Both the position numbers and the translations under genes were made by a program. Under the pieces are notes generated by a model, which did not search any database, was not told where the DNA came from, and was given only the letters and a program-made list of their open reading frames with translations. From an uncultured Pelagibacteraceae bacterium (GTDB taxonomy: Bacteria > Pseudomonadota > Alphaproteobacteria > Pelagibacterales > Pelagibacteraceae): a DNA stretch of 64,000 bases. Where the stretch lies: NCBI GenBank assembly GCA_902581585.1, contig CACHPB010000001.1:230922-294921 (forward strand), in the 5' to 3' direction. Shown piece by piece: positions 39,900 to 50,097 of the stretch; positions within the stretch are counted from its first letter, which is position 1, and each line of letters opens with the position of its first letter.

Positions 39900-41273
39900 A
39901 TGACTATTGTAAAAAAAATAAAAGATAAAAAAGTTAATTTTGAATTTAACAAAGAGTTTATCAAAGTGGTCACAGAAAAGATTTCCTTAAATGATGCTGA
40001 ATTTATTACAAAGTCATTCAATGACATGCATCCTGCTGATGCTGCTGATATAATTGAACATTTAAGCTTAAATGACAGAGAAAATTTAATTAAATTAAAT
40101 AATTTTAATATAGATCCTGAAGTTTTCATAGAATTAAATGAGTCGATCCAGTCTGAAATTATTACCTATTTATCATCAGACTCAATAGTAAATATTTTAA
40201 AAAATCTAGAGTCAGATGATGCTATTAAAATTTTAGAAAATGTTGATGAAAAGGATAAAAATATTATTCTTAGCTCTCTACCTCCTAAAGACAGGTTTGC
40301 TTTACTCGAAAGTTTAAGTTATCCAGAAGACTCAGCTGCTAGAATAATGCAGCGTGAATTTACAGCAATACCAAGTAATTGGTCTGTTGGTCAAACAATA
40401 GATTATCTAAGAGAAAATAAAGATCTCCCTGAGGAATTTCTTGAAATATTTATCGTTGATCAAGAATTTAAACCTATTGGCACAGTGCCTTCATCAAGAG
40501 TATTAAGAACCCCTAGAGATACTAAAATGATGTCTATTATGTCGGAATCTCAAACTTTAATCCCTGTAGATATGGATAAAGAGCAAGTAGGTAATTTGTT
40601 TGAAAATTACAATTTGAGTTCTGCCGCTGTTATAGATAAATCTGATAAGCTAGTTGGAATGATTGCATATGATGATGTATTGACCGTATTGAAAGAAGAA
40701 GCCGAGGAGGATGCTCTTAGATTAGCTGGGGTAGGTGATGAAGAAATTACTGATGGTGTAATTACAAAAACAAAAAGAAGGTTTAATTGGCTATTATTAA
40801 ATTTATTTACAGCATTTCTCGCAACATACTGTATTAGTTTATTTGGTGCTACTATCGAGCAAACGGTAGTACTTGCTTTTTTAATGCCAATAGTTGCATC
40901 AATGGGGGGAAATGCTGGAATGCAAACACTAGCTGTAACTGTAAGATCATTAGCAACTCAGGATTTAACCAAGAATAATTTCACTAACAATATCATAAAA
41001 GAATTTAATATTGGGGTATTGAATGGTATTATTTTTGCAATAATTAGTGCTATTATAGTTTATTTTTGGTTTAACGACACGCAACTAGCTTTAATAATTT
41101 CAATTTCCATGATTTTAACAATGATAGTTGCAGGATTGTTTGGAATATTAATTCCAGTTTCTTTAAAAAAAATGAATATTGATCCAGCTATTTCATCAAG
41201 TGTTTTTGTAACAACAATAACAGATGTAATTGGTTTTGTGTCTTTCCTAGGTGTTGGTGCTTATTTTTTATAA
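39900..41273 (+). CDS. mgtE: Magnesium transporter MgtE
   Basis: 457 residues. N-terminal superhelical domain (A-D-A-A-D-I-I-E motif), a tandem CBS pair at about 140-260 (I-M-Q-R-E-F, then V-D-M-D), and five membrane segments from about residue 290. The pore signature P-I-V-A-S-M-G-G-N-A-G-M-Q-T is present. The domains gate the channel by intracellular Mg2+. It stops one base before panC on the other strand, a zero-gap convergent pair. Confidence 0.96.
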   Translation: MTIVKKIKDKKVNFEFNKEFIKVVTEKISLNDAEFITKSFNDMHPADAADIIEHLSLNDRENLIKLNNFNIDPEVFIELNESIQSEIITYLSSDSIVNILKNLESDDAIKILENVDEKDKNIILSSLPPKDRFALLESLSYPEDSAARIMQREFTAIPSNWSVGQTIDYLRENKDLPEEFLEIFIVDQEFKPIGTVPSSRVLRTPRDTKMMSIMSESQTLIPVDMDKEQVGNLFENYNLSSAAVIDKSDKLVGMIAYDDVLTVLKEEAEEDALRLAGVGDEEITDGVITKTKRRFNWLLLNLFTAFLATYCISLFGATIEQTVVLAFLMPIVASMGGNAGMQTLAVTVRSLATQDLTKNNFTNNIIKEFNIGVLNGIIFAIISAIIVYFWFNDTQLALIISISMILTMIVAGLFGILIPVSLKKMNIDPAISSSVFVTTITDVIGFVSFLGVGAYFL

Positions 41274-42086
41274 TTAGAAATTATCAATTAATCTAATTTT
41301 ATTAATATGATAAGCTGCGAAAAGTCTAAATTTATTTTTAAAATTGTTAAGTTTTAGATTTTTTTCATCTCTAAACTCCAAATAGTCTATCTTTATATCG
41401 AATTTTTTCTCAAGTTCTTTTTTTAAATCAGATAAGTTTATATTTGATCTTGATGAGTGTAATTTAGATTTAAATTTTATTTTATTAAGAAATATTGCAA
41501 TTTGTGATGCTTTTTTAAGAGATTTTTTATTTAGTAATTTGTTCCTTGTAGATAAAGCAATTTTATTAGTTGTTCGTATTGTTGGACAAGAATTTATCCT
41601 TACATTGAATTTTTTTGATAAGAATCTTCTAATTAAAAATAATTGTTGGAAATCTTTTTCTCCCATAAATAAATCTTTTGATTTTATGATAGACATCAAT
41701 CTGTTCATGACATTTAGCACTCCTTCAAAATGATCTTTTCTAAATTTTGCACATAAAATTTTATCTTTTTTTTTTAAAACAAATTTTTTAGCTTTGAATT
41801 TATAAATATCTTTTGTTTTGGGAACGAATAAGTAATCTACATTTAATTTTTTTAATGAAATTATATCATTCTTAATATTCCGAGGATATTTCTTATAGTC
41901 ATTTGCATTGTTAAATTGCTTTGGATTTACAAAAATACTCACAATAGTCATCCTTTTTTTCTTTTGTGAAGCTTTTATTAAAGATGCATGACCAAGATGT
42001 ATACCTCCCATAGTTGGTACAAATCCAATATTTTTAAAGTCTTTAATCTCTTTATTTAAATCAAAAATACTTTTAATTATTTTCAT
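41274..42086 (-). CDS. panC: Pantothenate synthetase
   Basis: ATP-dependent ligation of pantoate and beta-alanine, the last step to pantothenate. 270 residues, slightly short. V-P-T-M-G-G-I-H-L-G-H (HxGH motif), then V-N-P-K-Q-F-N, G-E-K-D-F-Q-Q and S-T-R-N. Convergent and flush with mgtE; divergent from galU with 34 nt between. panB is not in the window. Confidence 0.93.
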   Translation of the reverse strand: MKIIKSIFDLNKEIKDFKNIGFVPTMGGIHLGHASLIKASQKKKRMTIVSIFVNPKQFNNANDYKKYPRNIKNDIISLKKLNVDYLFVPKTKDIYKFKAKKFVLKKKDKILCAKFRKDHFEGVLNVMNRLMSIIKSKDLFMGEKDFQQLFLIRRFLSKKFNVRINSCPTIRTTNKIALSTRNKLLNKKSLKKASQIAIFLNKIKFKSKLHSSRSNINLSDLKKELEKKFDIKIDYLEFRDEKNLKLNNFKNKFRLFAAYHINKIRLIDNF

Positions 42087-42120
42087 TTTTAAATTATAAG
42101 TTTATAAATAAATTATCTAA

Positions 42121-42936
42121 ATGATTAAACAAGCTATAATTCCTCTTGCTGGATTGGGTACAAGACTTTTGCCTTTAACTAGTGTTTTTGCTAAAGAGCT
42201 ATTGCCTATAAATGGAAAACCAGGCATCGAATATATAATAGATGAATGCATAGATGCAGGTGTAAATGAGATAATTTTTATTATTTCAAAAAAAAAAAGA
42301 ATGATTAAAAAATACTTTTATAATGACAAATTTTATAAATCTCTAATAAAAAATAAAAAGGACCCTCGTATAATCAGAGAATATAAAAAAATTTTAAAAT
42401 ATAAAAAAAAAATCAAATTTGTTTATCAAAATAAGCCATTAGGTACAGGCGATGCGGTTCTAAAAACTAAAAAATTTATAACAAATAATTATTTTTTAAT
42501 GTTACTCCCAGATGACTTGATTATGAAAAAAAATTGTTCAAAAGATATGATTAAACTGCATAAAAAATATAAAGCATCAGTTATGGCTAGTATGACTGTA
42601 AAAAAAAATAATGTTAATCGTTGGGGCATATATTCTTTATCAAAAAAAATAGATAAAAATAATTTTGTTATTTCTGATGTTATAGAAAAACCGAGTTCAA
42701 AAGAAGCACCATCAAATAATGCTGTGATAGGGAGATATATTTTAAGTAAGCATATATTTAAATTTCTAAAAAAACAAAAAAAAGGAAAGGGTGGTGAAAT
42801 ACATATAACTGACTCAATTAAAACAATGATCGAAAATAAATTTCCTTTTATTGGTCATAAGTTTTCAGGTAAATATTTAGATTGTGGCTCAATGAAAGGT
42901 TACATAAAATCGACTATAGAGATTTCAAAATTATGA
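42121..42936 (+). CDS. galU: UTP-glucose-1-phosphate uridylyltransferase
   Basis: Makes UDP-glucose from UTP and glucose-1-phosphate. 271 residues. P-L-A-G-L-G-T-R-L-L-P-L-T nucleotide loop, K-E-L-L-P-I-N-G-K-P, and the G-T-G-D-A-V block; the late C-G-S-M-K-G-Y closing segment is present. The stop overlaps the ugd start (ATGA), so the pair is translationally coupled and UDP-glucose passes straight to UDP-glucuronate synthesis. Contains a run of eleven A residues near 42288. Confidence 0.95.
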   Translation: MIKQAIIPLAGLGTRLLPLTSVFAKELLPINGKPGIEYIIDECIDAGVNEIIFIISKKKRMIKKYFYNDKFYKSLIKNKKDPRIIREYKKILKYKKKIKFVYQNKPLGTGDAVLKTKKFITNNYFLMLLPDDLIMKKNCSKDMIKLHKKYKASVMASMTVKKNNVNRWGIYSLSKKIDKNNFVISDVIEKPSSKEAPSNNAVIGRYILSKHIFKFLKKQKKGKGGEIHITDSIKTMIENKFPFIGHKFSGKYLDCGSMKGYIKSTIEISKL

Positions 42937-44228
42937 AAATTTGTATAATTGGATCTGGTTATGTGGGACTTGTAAGTGGATCTTGTTTTTCTGATTTAGG
43001 AAATAATGTTGTATGTGTTGATAATAATTTAAACAAAATAAATAATCTAAAAAGAGGTATTATTCCAATATACGAACCAGGCTTAAAGGAATTAATATCA
43101 AGAAATGTAAAACAAAATAGACTTTATTTTTCAACAAACATATCTAAATCTGTTCAAAAATCAGATATCATTTTTATATGCGTAGGTACACCAACTAATA
43201 AAAGAACTTATGAAGCTAACTTAAAATATGTTTATCAAGTTGTTAAAGTTATAAAAAATAATTTAAATAAATATAAAATTATAGTTACAAAATCTACTGT
43301 ACCAGTAACAACTGGTGATAAAATTGAAAAATTGATAAAAACAACAAATAATAAGAAATTGTTTGATGTTGTTTCTAACCCAGAATTTCTTAGAGAGGGT
43401 GAAGCGATAAGAGACTTTATGTTTCCAGATAGAGTTATTGTAGGAACTGATAAGAATAAAGCCAATAATATTCTAAAAAATTTATATTCACCAATAATTA
43501 AAAAAAAAGGCGTTTACTTCAATACCTCAAGACGTGCTGCCGAAATTATAAAATATGCGGCCAACGCTTTTTTAGCAACAAAAATTACATTTATTAATGA
43601 AATTTCAAATTTATGTGAAAAACTTAATGTAGACGTTACAGATGTTTCACTCGGAATTGGATCTGATGAGAGAATAGGAGGTAGATTTTTAAGAGCAGGC
43701 CCAGGTTATGGTGGATCTTGTTTTCCAAAAGATACACGTGCATTAGTTTCTACCTCAAAAAAATTCAAAACAGATCTTTCAATAGTTAGGTCAACAATCC
43801 ATTCAAATGAAAATAGATATAAATATTTAATAAATAAAATTAAGATTATTTTAAATAGTAAAATTAGAAATAAAAAAATAACTTTTTTAGGCGTTACTTT
43901 TAAGGCTGGTACTGATGATATGAGAGACTCTGCATCTTTAAAATTAATTCCATATTTAATTAAAAAAGGTGCAAAGATTTCATATTATGAACCAACAGGA
44001 ATTAAAAAATTATTTGATAAAAAAAAAATAAATTATTTTAATAATCTTAAAGATGCTTGTAAAAATAGTGATCTAATAATTATTCATACTGAGTGGAATG
44101 AGTTTAAACAACTGAATTTTAATAGGATCAACAATAAGAAAAAATTTAAAATTTATGATTTACGAAATTTGTACTCACCATCTAAAATTAAGAACAAAAA
44201 TATTAAATATTATAGCGTAGGCAGATAG
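42933..44228 (+). CDS. ugd: UDP-glucose 6-dehydrogenase
   Basis: NAD-dependent oxidation of UDP-glucose to UDP-glucuronate, a precursor of polysaccharides. 431 residues from the Met at 42933, which begins M-K-I-C-I-I-G-S-G-Y-V-G-L (Rossmann motif); an upstream in-frame Met lies within galU and is not used. Catalytic Cys in G-G-S-C-F-P-K-D. Overlaps galU by 4 nt and abuts ridA on the opposite strand with no gap. Confidence 0.96.
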   Translation: MKICIIGSGYVGLVSGSCFSDLGNNVVCVDNNLNKINNLKRGIIPIYEPGLKELISRNVKQNRLYFSTNISKSVQKSDIIFICVGTPTNKRTYEANLKYVYQVVKVIKNNLNKYKIIVTKSTVPVTTGDKIEKLIKTTNNKKLFDVVSNPEFLREGEAIRDFMFPDRVIVGTDKNKANNILKNLYSPIIKKKGVYFNTSRRAAEIIKYAANAFLATKITFINEISNLCEKLNVDVTDVSLGIGSDERIGGRFLRAGPGYGGSCFPKDTRALVSTSKKFKTDLSIVRSTIHSNENRYKYLINKIKIILNSKIRNKKITFLGVTFKAGTDDMRDSASLKLIPYLIKKGAKISYYEPTGIKKLFDKKKINYFNNLKDACKNSDLIIIHTEWNEFKQLNFNRINNKKKFKIYDLRNLYSPSKIKNKNIKYYSVGR

Positions 44229-44690
44229 CTATTTAATTTCAAAAATAGCATCAACTTCAACAGCTACACCTAAAGGTAAACTATTAGTACTTACCGCAGC
44301 TCTTGTATGAGTACCATTATCACCAAATACTTTTTTAATTAAATCTGAAGCACCATTAATAACTTTTGGCTGTTCAATAAAGTCATCTGTTGAATTAACA
44401 AATCCAGTTAATTTTACGCAAGATTTAATTTTTGATAAATCATTTGCGCATGCTTTTTTAGCTTGTGAAATTATATTTAACGCACATCTTTCTGCAGCTT
44501 TATATGCTTGATCTGTATTAAAGTCTTTTCCAACTTTTCCTTTAATTAAATTACCATCTTCGTCAATTGATATTTGACCTGATATATAAAGTAAATTACC
44601 AGATATTTTAGTTGCAACGTATGATCCAACTGGATCAGTTGCTTTTGGCAAAGTAAAACTTAATTCTTTCAATTTTTCCTCAATATTCAT
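44229..44690 (-). CDS. RidA-family protein (reactive enamine/imine deaminase-like)
   Basis: 153 residues, the longer of the RidA subfamilies. The core reads Y-I-S-G-Q near residue 35, C-V-K-L-T-G-F and T-R-A-A-V-S-T near the end; the last is close to the R-x-A-V-x-x-x-x-L-P motif, whose Arg is catalytic in RidA proper. RidA proteins release ammonia from 2-aminoacrylate-type intermediates, but this subgroup's substrate is unknown. The start overlaps the topA stop by one base. Confidence 0.85.
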   Translation of the reverse strand: MNIEEKLKELSFTLPKATDPVGSYVATKISGNLLYISGQISIDEDGNLIKGKVGKDFNTDQAYKAAERCALNIISQAKKACANDLSKIKSCVKLTGFVNSTDDFIEQPKVINGASDLIKKVFGDNGTHTRAAVSTNSLPLGVAVEVDAIFEIK

Positions 44691-47248
44691 TATTTACCTT
44701 TTTTTTTCTTTTTATTTTTATCGTACTCTTTTCTTTTCTCAATTAAAATAAGTGCCTCTTCCATTGTTAATTCAATTGGGTCTTTCTCCTCAGGAATTGT
44801 AGCATTTAATGATTTATATTTAATATACGGCCCATATTGACCTTTCATTATTCTCACTGGTTTTTTATCTTCGGGATGTTCCCCAAGATCTTTAATTAGT
44901 GAAGAAGAAATTCTACCAGGTTTTGCTTCAGCAATTAATGTTACAGCTCTATTTAGTCCAATACTAAATATTTCTTCTACGTTCTCTAAACGAGCAGATT
45001 TATTCTCACATTTTAAATATGGACCAAATCTTCCAACATTGACTGTTATATCTTTATCATTTTCAGGATTTTTACCTAAGCTTAATGGTAATGAGCACAA
45101 ATATTTTGCTCTCTCCAAATCTATACTTTTTATATCAATCCCTTTTGGTATTGAGACATTTTTCATGTTATTTTCTTCTTTTTTCAATTTTCTTTTTTTC
45201 TTTTTTGCTTCTTCTTCCTCTTTTTCTTTTTCGTATTGCAAATAAGGGCCAAATCTACCATTTTTTAAATATATATCCTTACCAAGATCATTTTGACCAA
45301 TTAGCTTTGGTTCTGCCAATGTTAATTGCTGAGCAGCCTTAGATTTAGATAGAGGTCTGGTAAATTTACAGTTTGGATAATTTGAGCATCCAATAAATGC
45401 ACCACCCCTGAAACTATTTTTTAAGCTTAATTGGCCACTATCACAAAGTCTACATTTTCTATTTATATTTCCATCTTTATCTACTTCAAAAATTAATGAT
45501 CCCAGACTTTCATTAAGTAAGTCTAGAACTTCTCTTGTTCTTTTTTCCTTAACATCTGTTACATTTAAATTAAAGTCTCTCCAAAATTCCTCTAAAACCT
45601 TAATCCAATTCTCTTTACCCGATGTTATGTCATCTAATTGATCTTCTAATTTTGCAGTAAAATCATAATCAACATATTTTGAAAATAATTTTTCTAAAAA
45701 CGCAGATAGCAATTTTCCTCTATCTGTTGGAAAAAATCTTTTATTTTCTATATCAGCATATCCTCTGTTTGAAATAACAGATATGATACTAGCATAAGTA
45801 GACGGTCTACCAATTCCTAATTCTTCGAGTTTTTTAACAAGACTAGCTTCAGAATATCTTGGCGGGGGTTGAGTAAAGTGTTGTTCATCATTAAAATCTT
45901 TATAAGATACTTCTCCTTTACTTACATCTGGTAAAATATTTTCCTCATCTTTATTTCCATCTAAATTTGAAACTTTTAAAAAACCATCAAATTTTAAAGT
46001 GGAGCCACTTGCTTTAAATATATTTTTTTCATCACCAGATGAGATAGTAATAGTTTTTCTATCAAATTTTGCAGATTCCATTTGTGAGGACAGGGATCTT
46101 GACCAAATTAAATTATACAATTTATATTGATCTGTACTTAGATATTTTTTCATATCATCAGGAACTCTACTTATCTCTGTTGGTCTAATTGCTTCATGGG
46201 CCTCTTGAGCATTTTTTGCTTTTTTTCCTGAATAATTTAATGGTGATGGTGGCAAATAATCATTTCCGTAGTTCTGAGTAATGAAATCTCTAAATGAGTT
46301 AACAGCATCCTTTGAGATATTTGTACCATCCGTTCTCATATATGTAATTAAACCAACTGTTTCACCATCTATATCTATACCTTGATACAATCTTTGTGCA
46401 ATTTGCATTGTTCTTGATGCCCCAAACCCTAATTTACTAGATGAAGTTTGTTGTAAAGTTGAAGTAGTAAATGGACCAGATGGGTTTCGAGTGTATGTTT
46501 TAGAAGTTATATCACTAATTTTATATTTTTTGTTTTTTATTAATTCTACTCCTGAATTAACTTCCACTTTATTTTTAAATGAAAACTTTTCAATTTTTTT
46601 TCCATCAAGTTGATTAATATTTGTATTTATTATTAAATTATCTTTTGTTAAAAAATTTACATTTAGTGTCCAAAACTCTTTGGGTTGAAATACCTCTATT
46701 TCATGCTCTCTCTCTGTAAGCAATCTAAGTGCTACAGACTGAACTCTTCCTGCGGATTTTGATCCAGGTAGCTTTGTCCATAAAATAGGTGATATATTAA
46801 AACCTACTAGATAATCTAAAGCACGTCTTGCCATGTAAGCGTCAACAAGTTCATTCTCAATATTTCTAGGATTATCTATCCCATTTGTTACAGCTTTTTT
46901 AGTGATTTCGTTGAAGACTACTCTTTCAACTTTTTTGTCTTTCAGAAGTTTTTTTTCATTTAAAAATTCTTTTACATGCCACGCTATTGCTTCACCCTCA
47001 CGATCAGGATCTGTAGCAAGTATAATTTTGTCTGAATTCTTGGCTGTATCAGTTATTTCTTTTAAATATTTTTTAGAAAAACTGTCAACTTCCCAAATCA
47101 TCTTAAAGGAATTTTCTGGATCAACCGAACCATTCTTTGATGGTAAATCTCTGATGTGACCATAGCTAGCTAAAACTGTGTAATCTGCACCAAGATATTT
47201 ATTTATAGTTTTAGCTTTTGCAGGACTTTCAACAATTACAAGATTCAT
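44690..47248 (-). CDS. topA: DNA topoisomerase I
   Basis: Relaxes negative supercoils. 852 residues. Toprim domain at the N-terminus (V-E-S-P-A-K-A, D-P-D-R-E-G-E), catalytic Tyr303 in T-Y-M-R-T-D, and a C-terminal zinc-ribbon (C-R-L-C, later C-x(4)-C) followed by further repeat domains and a lysine-rich end. Preceded by plsY at 37 nt. The dprA gene that commonly lies between plsY and topA in alphaproteobacteria is absent. Confidence 0.98.
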   Translation of the reverse strand: MNLVIVESPAKAKTINKYLGADYTVLASYGHIRDLPSKNGSVDPENSFKMIWEVDSFSKKYLKEITDTAKNSDKIILATDPDREGEAIAWHVKEFLNEKKLLKDKKVERVVFNEITKKAVTNGIDNPRNIENELVDAYMARRALDYLVGFNISPILWTKLPGSKSAGRVQSVALRLLTEREHEIEVFQPKEFWTLNVNFLTKDNLIINTNINQLDGKKIEKFSFKNKVEVNSGVELIKNKKYKISDITSKTYTRNPSGPFTTSTLQQTSSSKLGFGASRTMQIAQRLYQGIDIDGETVGLITYMRTDGTNISKDAVNSFRDFITQNYGNDYLPPSPLNYSGKKAKNAQEAHEAIRPTEISRVPDDMKKYLSTDQYKLYNLIWSRSLSSQMESAKFDRKTITISSGDEKNIFKASGSTLKFDGFLKVSNLDGNKDEENILPDVSKGEVSYKDFNDEQHFTQPPPRYSEASLVKKLEELGIGRPSTYASIISVISNRGYADIENKRFFPTDRGKLLSAFLEKLFSKYVDYDFTAKLEDQLDDITSGKENWIKVLEEFWRDFNLNVTDVKEKRTREVLDLLNESLGSLIFEVDKDGNINRKCRLCDSGQLSLKNSFRGGAFIGCSNYPNCKFTRPLSKSKAAQQLTLAEPKLIGQNDLGKDIYLKNGRFGPYLQYEKEKEEEEAKKKKRKLKKEENNMKNVSIPKGIDIKSIDLERAKYLCSLPLSLGKNPENDKDITVNVGRFGPYLKCENKSARLENVEEIFSIGLNRAVTLIAEAKPGRISSSLIKDLGEHPEDKKPVRIMKGQYGPYIKYKSLNATIPEEKDPIELTMEEALILIEKRKEYDKNKKKKKGK

Positions 47249-47256
47249 TATTGTTG

Positions 47257-47284
47257 AAACTACTTATAACTACTTAACTGTCAA
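47257..47284 (-). promoter_or_regulatory. Candidate topA promoter with embedded 10-bp-period repeat
   Basis: On the minus strand a perfect TTGACA (47284-47279) is followed after 16 bp by TAGTTT (47262-47257), with transcription starting very near the ATG at 47248. The plus-strand unit aactactta is repeated at 47258 and 47268. The -10 match is weak. Confidence 0.3.
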
Positions 47285-47285
47285 A

Positions 47286-47861
47286 TTAATAAATTTTACT
47301 CTTTGTTTCTTCTTTGTTTATTAATCTTTTTATATTTTCTCTATGTGTATAAAAAATTAATACAAACATAATGGTAAAAAAAATAAAATTACCATTACCT
47401 AAAATTAATATGTAAATTGGTATTGAGATTGATGCAATTAAGGAAGATAGGGAAGAATATTTAGATATAACAAAGGTTAAAACCCAAATAATCCCAAATA
47501 TTAATGCATAATAAATATTTATTGAAATTAGTATTCCCACAAATGTTGCAACACCCTTACCTCCATCAAATTTTAACCAAACTGGAAATAAATGACCTAA
47601 AAAAGCACAAAGTGCCGAAATAAAAATTAAATCAGGATAATAAAGCTTTACATAAATAACAGGTATAACAGCTTTTAAAATATCTAGTATTAGGGTTAAA
47701 TATCCTAATCTTTTATTTCCTGTTCTTAAAACATTTGTTGCTCCTATATTTCCAGACCCCACATCTCTTATATCTTTTTTAAGAAATATTTTTGTAAATA
47801 TGTATCCAAAAGGAATTGAACCAAATAAATAAGATATTAAAGCTGTAATTATATAATCCAT
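47286..47861 (-). CDS. plsY: Glycerol-3-phosphate acyltransferase PlsY
   Basis: Membrane acyltransferase that uses acyl-phosphate to acylate glycerol-3-phosphate, first step of phospholipid synthesis. 191 residues with five membrane segments. Family motifs G-S-G-N-I-G-A-T-N and F-D-G-G-K-G are both present. Overlaps pyrC by one base. The acyl-phosphate maker PlsX must be elsewhere. Confidence 0.95.
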   Translation of the reverse strand: MDYIITALISYLFGSIPFGYIFTKIFLKKDIRDVGSGNIGATNVLRTGNKRLGYLTLILDILKAVIPVIYVKLYYPDLIFISALCAFLGHLFPVWLKFDGGKGVATFVGILISINIYYALIFGIIWVLTFVISKYSSLSSLIASISIPIYILILGNGNFIFFTIMFVLIFYTHRENIKRLINKEETKSKIY

Positions 47862-49150
47862 TATTCAGCTTTAAATAATTCTTCTCCATTAACAAAAGTA
47901 TTCATTACTTTACCTTGCAATTTTTTATCTTCTATTGGAGTATTTTTTGATTTTGATATTAATTTTTCTTTTCTCACTACCCATGGTTTGTTTATATCTA
48001 CAATACAAAAGTCAGCATCATTACCTATTGATAAATTACCTTTGTTAATTTTAAGTATTTTCGCAGGACTAGATGTTAAAGCCTTTATAATAGTTTCTAA
48101 ATTTACTGATCCATTGTGATATAACTCTAAACTTAAAGGTAATAAAGTTTCGATACCTGATGCGCCAGTTTCTGCTTGTGCAAAAGTTAATCTTTTATTT
48201 TCCTCGTCCTCAGGTTTATGATCTGATACTATTACATCAATCGTTTCATCAACCAACCCTTGAACTAGAGCATTTCTATCATTTTCGGTTCTTAAAGGTG
48301 GAGACAACTTTAAAAATGTTTTGAAATCACCAATATCATTTTCGTTTAAAGATAAATTATTAATTGAAACACCGCAGCTAAAGTTTACTTTATTCTTTCT
48401 CTCTCTAATTATTTCAACTGAACTTGCTGATGAAATTTGTGATATATGATATCTACAATTATTATATTCTAATAAAGTTAAATCTCTTTCTAAGATCAAC
48501 AATTCTGCACTTACTGGAATTCCCTGTAAACCGAGTTTTGTAGCAATTATTCCATCATTAATCATTCCATCTTTTGATAACTCAGCATCCTCAGCATGTT
48601 GAATAATCAAAGAATTTAAATCTGAGGCTGAATTCATAATTCTATTCATTATCCTTGGGTTTTGAATTGTTTTAACCCCATCTGTAAATCCAATAATCCC
48701 TTTTCCTTGTAACAATCCAAATTCAGTCATGTTCTCTCCCTCTGTATTTACAGTTAATGCAGCAGTTGGAAAAATATTGATTTTAGACTTATCTCTTCCT
48801 CTTCTTCTAAGAAAATCAACAATTGAAACATTATCAATTACAGGATTTGTATTCGGCATTGTTACAACTGAAGTTACTCCACCTGATAAAGCAGCTTCAC
48901 TTAAAGTTCTAAAATTTTCTTTATATTCAAAACCAGGTTCACCAACAAATACACGCATATCTACCAAACCAGGGAATATATGTTTACCTTTTAAATCGAT
49001 TACTTTTTCTCGAGATGGAATATTATTAGTATTTACTTTTTTACCAACACCTTCAATTTTTCCATTTTCGTCAATTATTAATCCACCTGTCTCATTTAAT
49101 GAATTATACGGATCAATTATATTTGCATTTATAAAGTATTTCTTTTTCAT
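47861..49150 (-). CDS. pyrC: Dihydroorotase-like protein, pyrC-type lacking the first metal-binding HxH
   Basis: 429 residues, type I dihydroorotase/allantoinase fold, immediately after pyrB. The canonical D-M-H-V-H metal site is D-M-R-V-F here (residues 64-68). The later Q-H-A-E-D, H-I-S and V-S-D-H-K-P segments are recognisable. Alphaproteobacterial PyrC paralogues next to pyrB commonly show this change and may be non-catalytic partners of PyrB, as with PyrC' in Pseudomonas; that would need a separate active dihydroorotase. No candidate for one is in the window. Confidence 0.85.
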   Translation of the reverse strand: MKKKYFINANIIDPYNSLNETGGLIIDENGKIEGVGKKVNTNNIPSREKVIDLKGKHIFPGLVDMRVFVGEPGFEYKENFRTLSEAALSGGVTSVVTMPNTNPVIDNVSIVDFLRRRGRDKSKINIFPTAALTVNTEGENMTEFGLLQGKGIIGFTDGVKTIQNPRIMNRIMNSASDLNSLIIQHAEDAELSKDGMINDGIIATKLGLQGIPVSAELLILERDLTLLEYNNCRYHISQISSASSVEIIRERKNKVNFSCGVSINNLSLNENDIGDFKTFLKLSPPLRTENDRNALVQGLVDETIDVIVSDHKPEDEENKRLTFAQAETGASGIETLLPLSLELYHNGSVNLETIIKALTSSPAKILKINKGNLSIGNDADFCIVDINKPWVVRKEKLISKSKNTPIEDKKLQGKVMNTFVNGEELFKAE

Positions 49151-50092
49151 TTATTCACAAAATATCTTTAAGCAAGCCATTCTTACTGCTACTCCTAATT
49201 CAACTTGTTCTTTAATTACACTTTTATTAATATCGTCTGCTAAGTTTGTATCAATTTCAATTCCTCTATTCATTGGACCTGGATGCATTATAAGCGCGTC
49301 TTCTTTGGCAAATTTTATTTTGTCTGGTGTTAAACCGTAATATTCATAGTATTCTCTGTTAGACGATAGAAATGAACTTGTCATTCTCTCATTTTGAAGT
49401 CTTAACATCATCACTATGTCACAATCTTTTACTCCTTTTTTCATGTCTGAAAAAATATTGACACCAAATTTTTCTATTTCATTTGGCATAAGATTAGTAG
49501 GTGCTACTATATTTACTTCAGCACCCAACATGTTAAGTAAATAAATATTTGATCTCGCTACTCTTGAATGAAGTATATCTCCACATATAGCTATTTTAAG
49601 TCCTTCAATTTTTTTTCTTCTATTCTTTATAGTTAATGCATCAAGGAGAGCTTGAGTAGGGTGTTCTCTTCGTCCATCTCCTGCATTAAGAACTGCACAA
49701 TTAACTTTTTGAGATAATAAATTACAAGCACCTGAGTCTTGATGCCTAATAACAATTATATCTGGATGCATTGCATTTAACGTCATTGCTGTATCTATTA
49801 GAGTTTCACCTTTTTTTATTGCTGAATTTGTAATATTCATTGACATCACATCTGCACCTAATCTTTTTCCTGCTAATTCAAAAGAACTTTGTGTCCTTGT
49901 GGAAGGTTCAAAAAATAAATTTATTTGCGTTTTACCTTTTAAAATATCAAGCTTTTTATTTTTACTTTTGTTTAATTCAATGAATTTTGAGGCCTCGTTT
50001 AAAATTATATTTACATCATTGACTGATAAATCTTGAATACCTAGTAAATGTTTTTGAGAAATTTTAATAGCTTTTTTAGATTTAATTGCCAT
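49151..50092 (-). CDS. pyrB: Aspartate carbamoyltransferase catalytic subunit
   Basis: Makes carbamoyl-aspartate, the committed step of pyrimidine synthesis. 313 residues. Carbamoyl-phosphate loop [14 protein letters not shown], and the late H-P-G-P-M-N-R-G. No regulatory PyrI is adjacent. A strong hairpin ends 5 nt before its start codon. First gene of the pyrB-pyrC-plsY-topA-ridA run. Confidence 0.97.
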   Translation of the reverse strand: MAIKSKKAIKISQKHLLGIQDLSVNDVNIILNEASKFIELNKSKNKKLDILKGKTQINLFFEPSTRTQSSFELAGKRLGADVMSMNITNSAIKKGETLIDTAMTLNAMHPDIIVIRHQDSGACNLLSQKVNCAVLNAGDGRREHPTQALLDALTIKNRRKKIEGLKIAICGDILHSRVARSNIYLLNMLGAEVNIVAPTNLMPNEIEKFGVNIFSDMKKGVKDCDIVMMLRLQNERMTSSFLSSNREYYEYYGLTPDKIKFAKEDALIMHPGPMNRGIEIDTNLADDINKSVIKEQVELGVAVRMACLKIFCE

Positions 50093-50097
50093 TAAAA

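Noticed and set aside
42288..42298. A11 run in galU as a phase-variation switch
   Set aside because: It encodes lysines in frame in a housekeeping gene and such A-runs are frequent throughout this A+T-rich window; no evidence for switching.
48729..49340. 203-codon plus-strand open frame over pyrC/pyrB
   Set aside because: Antisense to two strongly conserved genes and without domain features.
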